From positions 1 through 64,000 of the forward strand of contig NZ_FPBK01000010.1 in assembly GCF_900116665.1 (NCBI RefSeq): a DNA stretch of 64,000 bases. Direction: 5' to 3'. A program made the translations under genes and the position numbers. The DNA is from Pustulibacterium marinum (GTDB lineage: Bacteria; Bacteroidota; Bacteroidia; Flavobacteriales; Flavobacteriaceae). How positions within the stretch are numbered: position 1 is the stretch's first letter; every line of letters starts with the position of its first letter. Below, in pieces: positions 62,202 through 64,000 of this stretch. A model generated the notes under the pieces. It was given only the letters and a program-made list of their open reading frames with translations, had not been told where the DNA came from and ran no database searches.

Positions 62202-63632
62202 ATGCTCTTTAATTCATTTCAGTTTTTAGTGTTTTTGCCTTTAGTTTTTCTAATCTATTGGTCTATAGGTCAGCAAAGGATTAAGGAGCAAAACGTATTT
62301 ATTTTACTAGCTAGTTATGTGTTTTATGGATGGTGGGATTATCGCTTTTTAGCATTGATTTTAGCTAGTACTTTATTAGATTTTTTTGTAGCTCAGAAAA
62401 TAGAAAATACAAATCAAAAAGAAAAGGCGAAGCGGTGGCTGTTTGTAAGTCTGTTGTTCAATTTAGGTTTATTGATAGTTTTTAAATATTACAATTTCTT
62501 TGTTGATAGTTGGGTACAAGCCTGGAAAGTTTTTGGTGTAACTATGCATGTTTCTACCATGCGAATTATTTTGCCTGTAGGAATATCATTTTATACATTT
62601 CAAACATTGAGTTACACTATAGATGTTTATAGAAGAAATTTAAAAGCTACGAAAGATTTTATTGGATTTGCGGCCTTTGTTACTTTTTTTCCGCAATTAG
62701 TAGCGGGACCAATTGAAAGAGCTACGCATTTGCTTCCGCAATTTCATAATTCAAGAAAATTCAATTATGATAAAGCTATCTCAGGAGTACATTTATTCAT
62801 ATGGGGCTTGCTAAAAAAAGTGGTTATTGCAGATTCCTGTGCTGTTTATGTAGATGCAATTTTTGATAATTATGAGCATTTAAACGCTGCAACTTTAATA
62901 CTGGGAGCTGTTTATTTTGCATTTCAAATATATGGTGATTTTTCAGGATACTCAGATATGGCAATTGGTTTGGCCAGACTTTTTGGTTTTGATTTAATGC
63001 GAAATTTTAAAACACCATACTTTAGTAGAGATATTGCTGAATTTTGGAGAAGATGGCATATTTCTCTTTCCACATGGTTTAGAGATTACTTGTATATACC
63101 TCTAGGAGGAAGTAGAGGAGCAAAAATACAGCAGGTGCGAAATGTGTTTATAATTTTCTTGGTAAGTGGGTTATGGCACGGTGCTAACTGGACATATGTT
63201 TTTTGGGGAGGACTAAATGCGTGCTATTTTTTGCCATTACTCTTGTTCAGTAAGAATAGAAAAAATATTGGTGATCTTGAAATTTTATCAAGTATAGATT
63301 TTATTAAAAACCTAGGTAGGATAGCAGTAACATTTGCTTTTACTTGTTTTGCGTGGATTTTTTTTAGAGCTGAAAATTTGCAAAGTGCTTTTCAGTACAT
63401 CAAACAGATTACTAATTTTAAGTTTAAAGTAGAGTATTTATCTATAGAAAGGTATTCTGTAGAGTTATTGTTGATGTTATTTATTTTTGTGTTGGTTGAA
63501 TGGTTTTACAGAAATAGAGAAGAACCTTTGAGTGGGAAAAGGTGCTTGTTAAAAGTGAGCCTTGCAATTGTTACGATTTTAATTTTGGGTTCGTATTCTA
63601 ATCCTAAAGATTTTATATATTTTCAATTTTAG
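62202..63632 (+). CDS. Second MBOAT-family polysaccharide O-acyltransferase
   Basis: The 476-residue membrane protein is a close paralogue of the one at 54564-56003: both begin MLFNS, share FFPQLVAGPIERATHLLPQF, FWRRWHISLSTWFRDY and the SGLWHGANW block with the putative catalytic His at residue 326 in both, and both end in FIYFQF. It is flanked on each side by SGNH-like genes. It should acylate another position or another sugar of the same or a different glycan. Confidence 0.94.
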   Translation: MLFNSFQFLVFLPLVFLIYWSIGQQRIKEQNVFILLASYVFYGWWDYRFLALILASTLLDFFVAQKIENTNQKEKAKRWLFVSLLFNLGLLIVFKYYNFFVDSWVQAWKVFGVTMHVSTMRIILPVGISFYTFQTLSYTIDVYRRNLKATKDFIGFAAFVTFFPQLVAGPIERATHLLPQFHNSRKFNYDKAISGVHLFIWGLLKKVVIADSCAVYVDAIFDNYEHLNAATLILGAVYFAFQIYGDFSGYSDMAIGLARLFGFDLMRNFKTPYFSRDIAEFWRRWHISLSTWFRDYLYIPLGGSRGAKIQQVRNVFIIFLVSGLWHGANWTYVFWGGLNACYFLPLLLFSKNRKNIGDLEILSSIDFIKNLGRIAVTFAFTCFAWIFFRAENLQSAFQYIKQITNFKFKVEYLSIERYSVELLLMLFIFVLVEWFYRNREEPLSGKRCLLKVSLAIVTILILGSYSNPKDFIYFQF

Positions 63633-63643
63633 AGGTAGTAAGC

Positions 63644-64000
63644 TTGAGAAAATTTCTGAATTATATAGGCGTAGTTTTTCTTTTAACAATAGGTATAGCA
63701 TATACTTTAGATGTATTGTATACAGGTATTTATACTTATGGTGCTGCAAGAACAAAAACAACGTTAGCCTTACAGGAAAAGGAAAAAGAATTTGATGTAG
63801 TTTTTTTAGGTTCTTCAAGAGCAAACAATCATTTTGATACGGCTGTTTTTGAGGAGAATGACCTAAAAGTATATAACTTTGGAATGAGCGGAGCTCAATT
63901 AGAAGAGAATTTACTCCTGTTGAAATTGTTGATTGCTAATAAGACAAAAATTCACACGCTTGTTTTACAAGTAGATACTAATTTGATAGATACCTATATT
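63644..64000 (+). CDS. SGNH-like membrane-anchored protein (partial, cut by window end)
   Basis: The frame opens at TTG 63644, 11 bases after the MBOAT stop, and stays open to the window end (119 codons). It starts with a membrane anchor (YIGVVFLLTIGIAYTLDVLY) and has FDVVFLGSSRANNHFDTAVF, the same GSSR block as the two SGNH-like proteins in this locus. No ATG precedes the anchor in frame. It is the third such gene and probably again a partner in O-acyl transfer. The His block lies beyond the window. Confidence 0.7.
   Translation, partial: MRKFLNYIGVVFLLTIGIAYTLDVLYTGIYTYGAARTKTTLALQEKEKEFDVVFLGSSRANNHFDTAVFEENDLKVYNFGMSGAQLEENLLLLKLLIANKTKIHTLVLQVDTNLIDTYI

Noticed and set aside
63579-63824. 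81-codon minus-strand ORF at the window end
   Set aside because: It lies opposite the end of MBOAT and the start of an SGNH-like gene that matches its paralogues; it is a shadow.

Overview
The window comes from an AT-rich chromosome of a Bacteroidetes bacterium, almost certainly a member of the Flavobacteriaceae. Several things point there. Good promoters carry the Bacteroidetes -7 element TAnnTTTG, sometimes with an upstream TTG. Ribosome binding sites are weak and A-rich. A giant secreted protein ends in a type IX secretion (T9SS) sorting domain. Families typical of the group are present (YpdA, DUF4199, DUF3667, HU-like proteins, DUF5117-type metalloproteases). I cannot name the genus. I saw no rRNA, tRNA, CRISPR array, insertion sequence or prophage.

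Layout. 1-9.6 kb: mostly minus-strand housekeeping and envelope genes (YpdA-like reductase, CBS protein, small periplasmic protein, zinc metalloprotease, SLC13 transporter, outer-membrane barrel, lysS), separated by clear hairpin terminators. 9.6-12.3 kb: a REP-like palindromic element, a tiny Pmp3/YqaE membrane protein, lipB, an 11-bp tandem repeat, then a membrane protein/nitrilase pair. 12.4-20.1 kb: a secreted GH43 protein, a GNAT enzyme, galM, an overlapping ECF sigma/putative anti-sigma/DUF4097-like triad, a YhcC-type radical SAM protein and a CBM9-like lipoprotein. 20.3-24.2 kb: two overlapping paralogous di-heme peroxidases with an extra N-terminal domain. 24.8-32.7 kb: one 2632-residue protein that joins a PhoD-like phosphatase, four LamG domains, two jelly-roll repeats, a PhoX-like phosphatase and a T9SS sorting domain. 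32.8-43.8 kb: LRR protein, msrA, DUF4199, secA, DUF2795, cobalamin adenosyltransferase, a LolD/MacB-type ATPase, a methyltransferase, DUF3667 and an ABC-F protein.

43.9-64.0 kb is a surface-polysaccharide locus that runs off the window. It starts at a well-formed promoter and runs in one direction with small gaps or overlaps. In order: Wza-like export lipoprotein, BY-kinase (Wzc-like) with a Tyr-Gly tail, initiating sugar-phosphate transferase, ABC exporter (permease and ATPase with extra C-terminal domain), sulfotransferase, four glycosyltransferases, MBOAT O-acyltransferase, SGNH-like partner and a cytidylyltransferase-phosphatase fusion. Then come an HU-like protein, an inverted nonulosonate synthase, a GT-B transferase, and a second acylation set (SGNH-like, MBOAT, SGNH-like cut by the window end). 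Together these suggest an exported, acylated, probably sulfated polysaccharide containing a nonulosonic acid.

The best candidates for something undescribed are the PhoD-LamG-PhoX fusion and the duplicated, mirror-arranged O-acylation modules.
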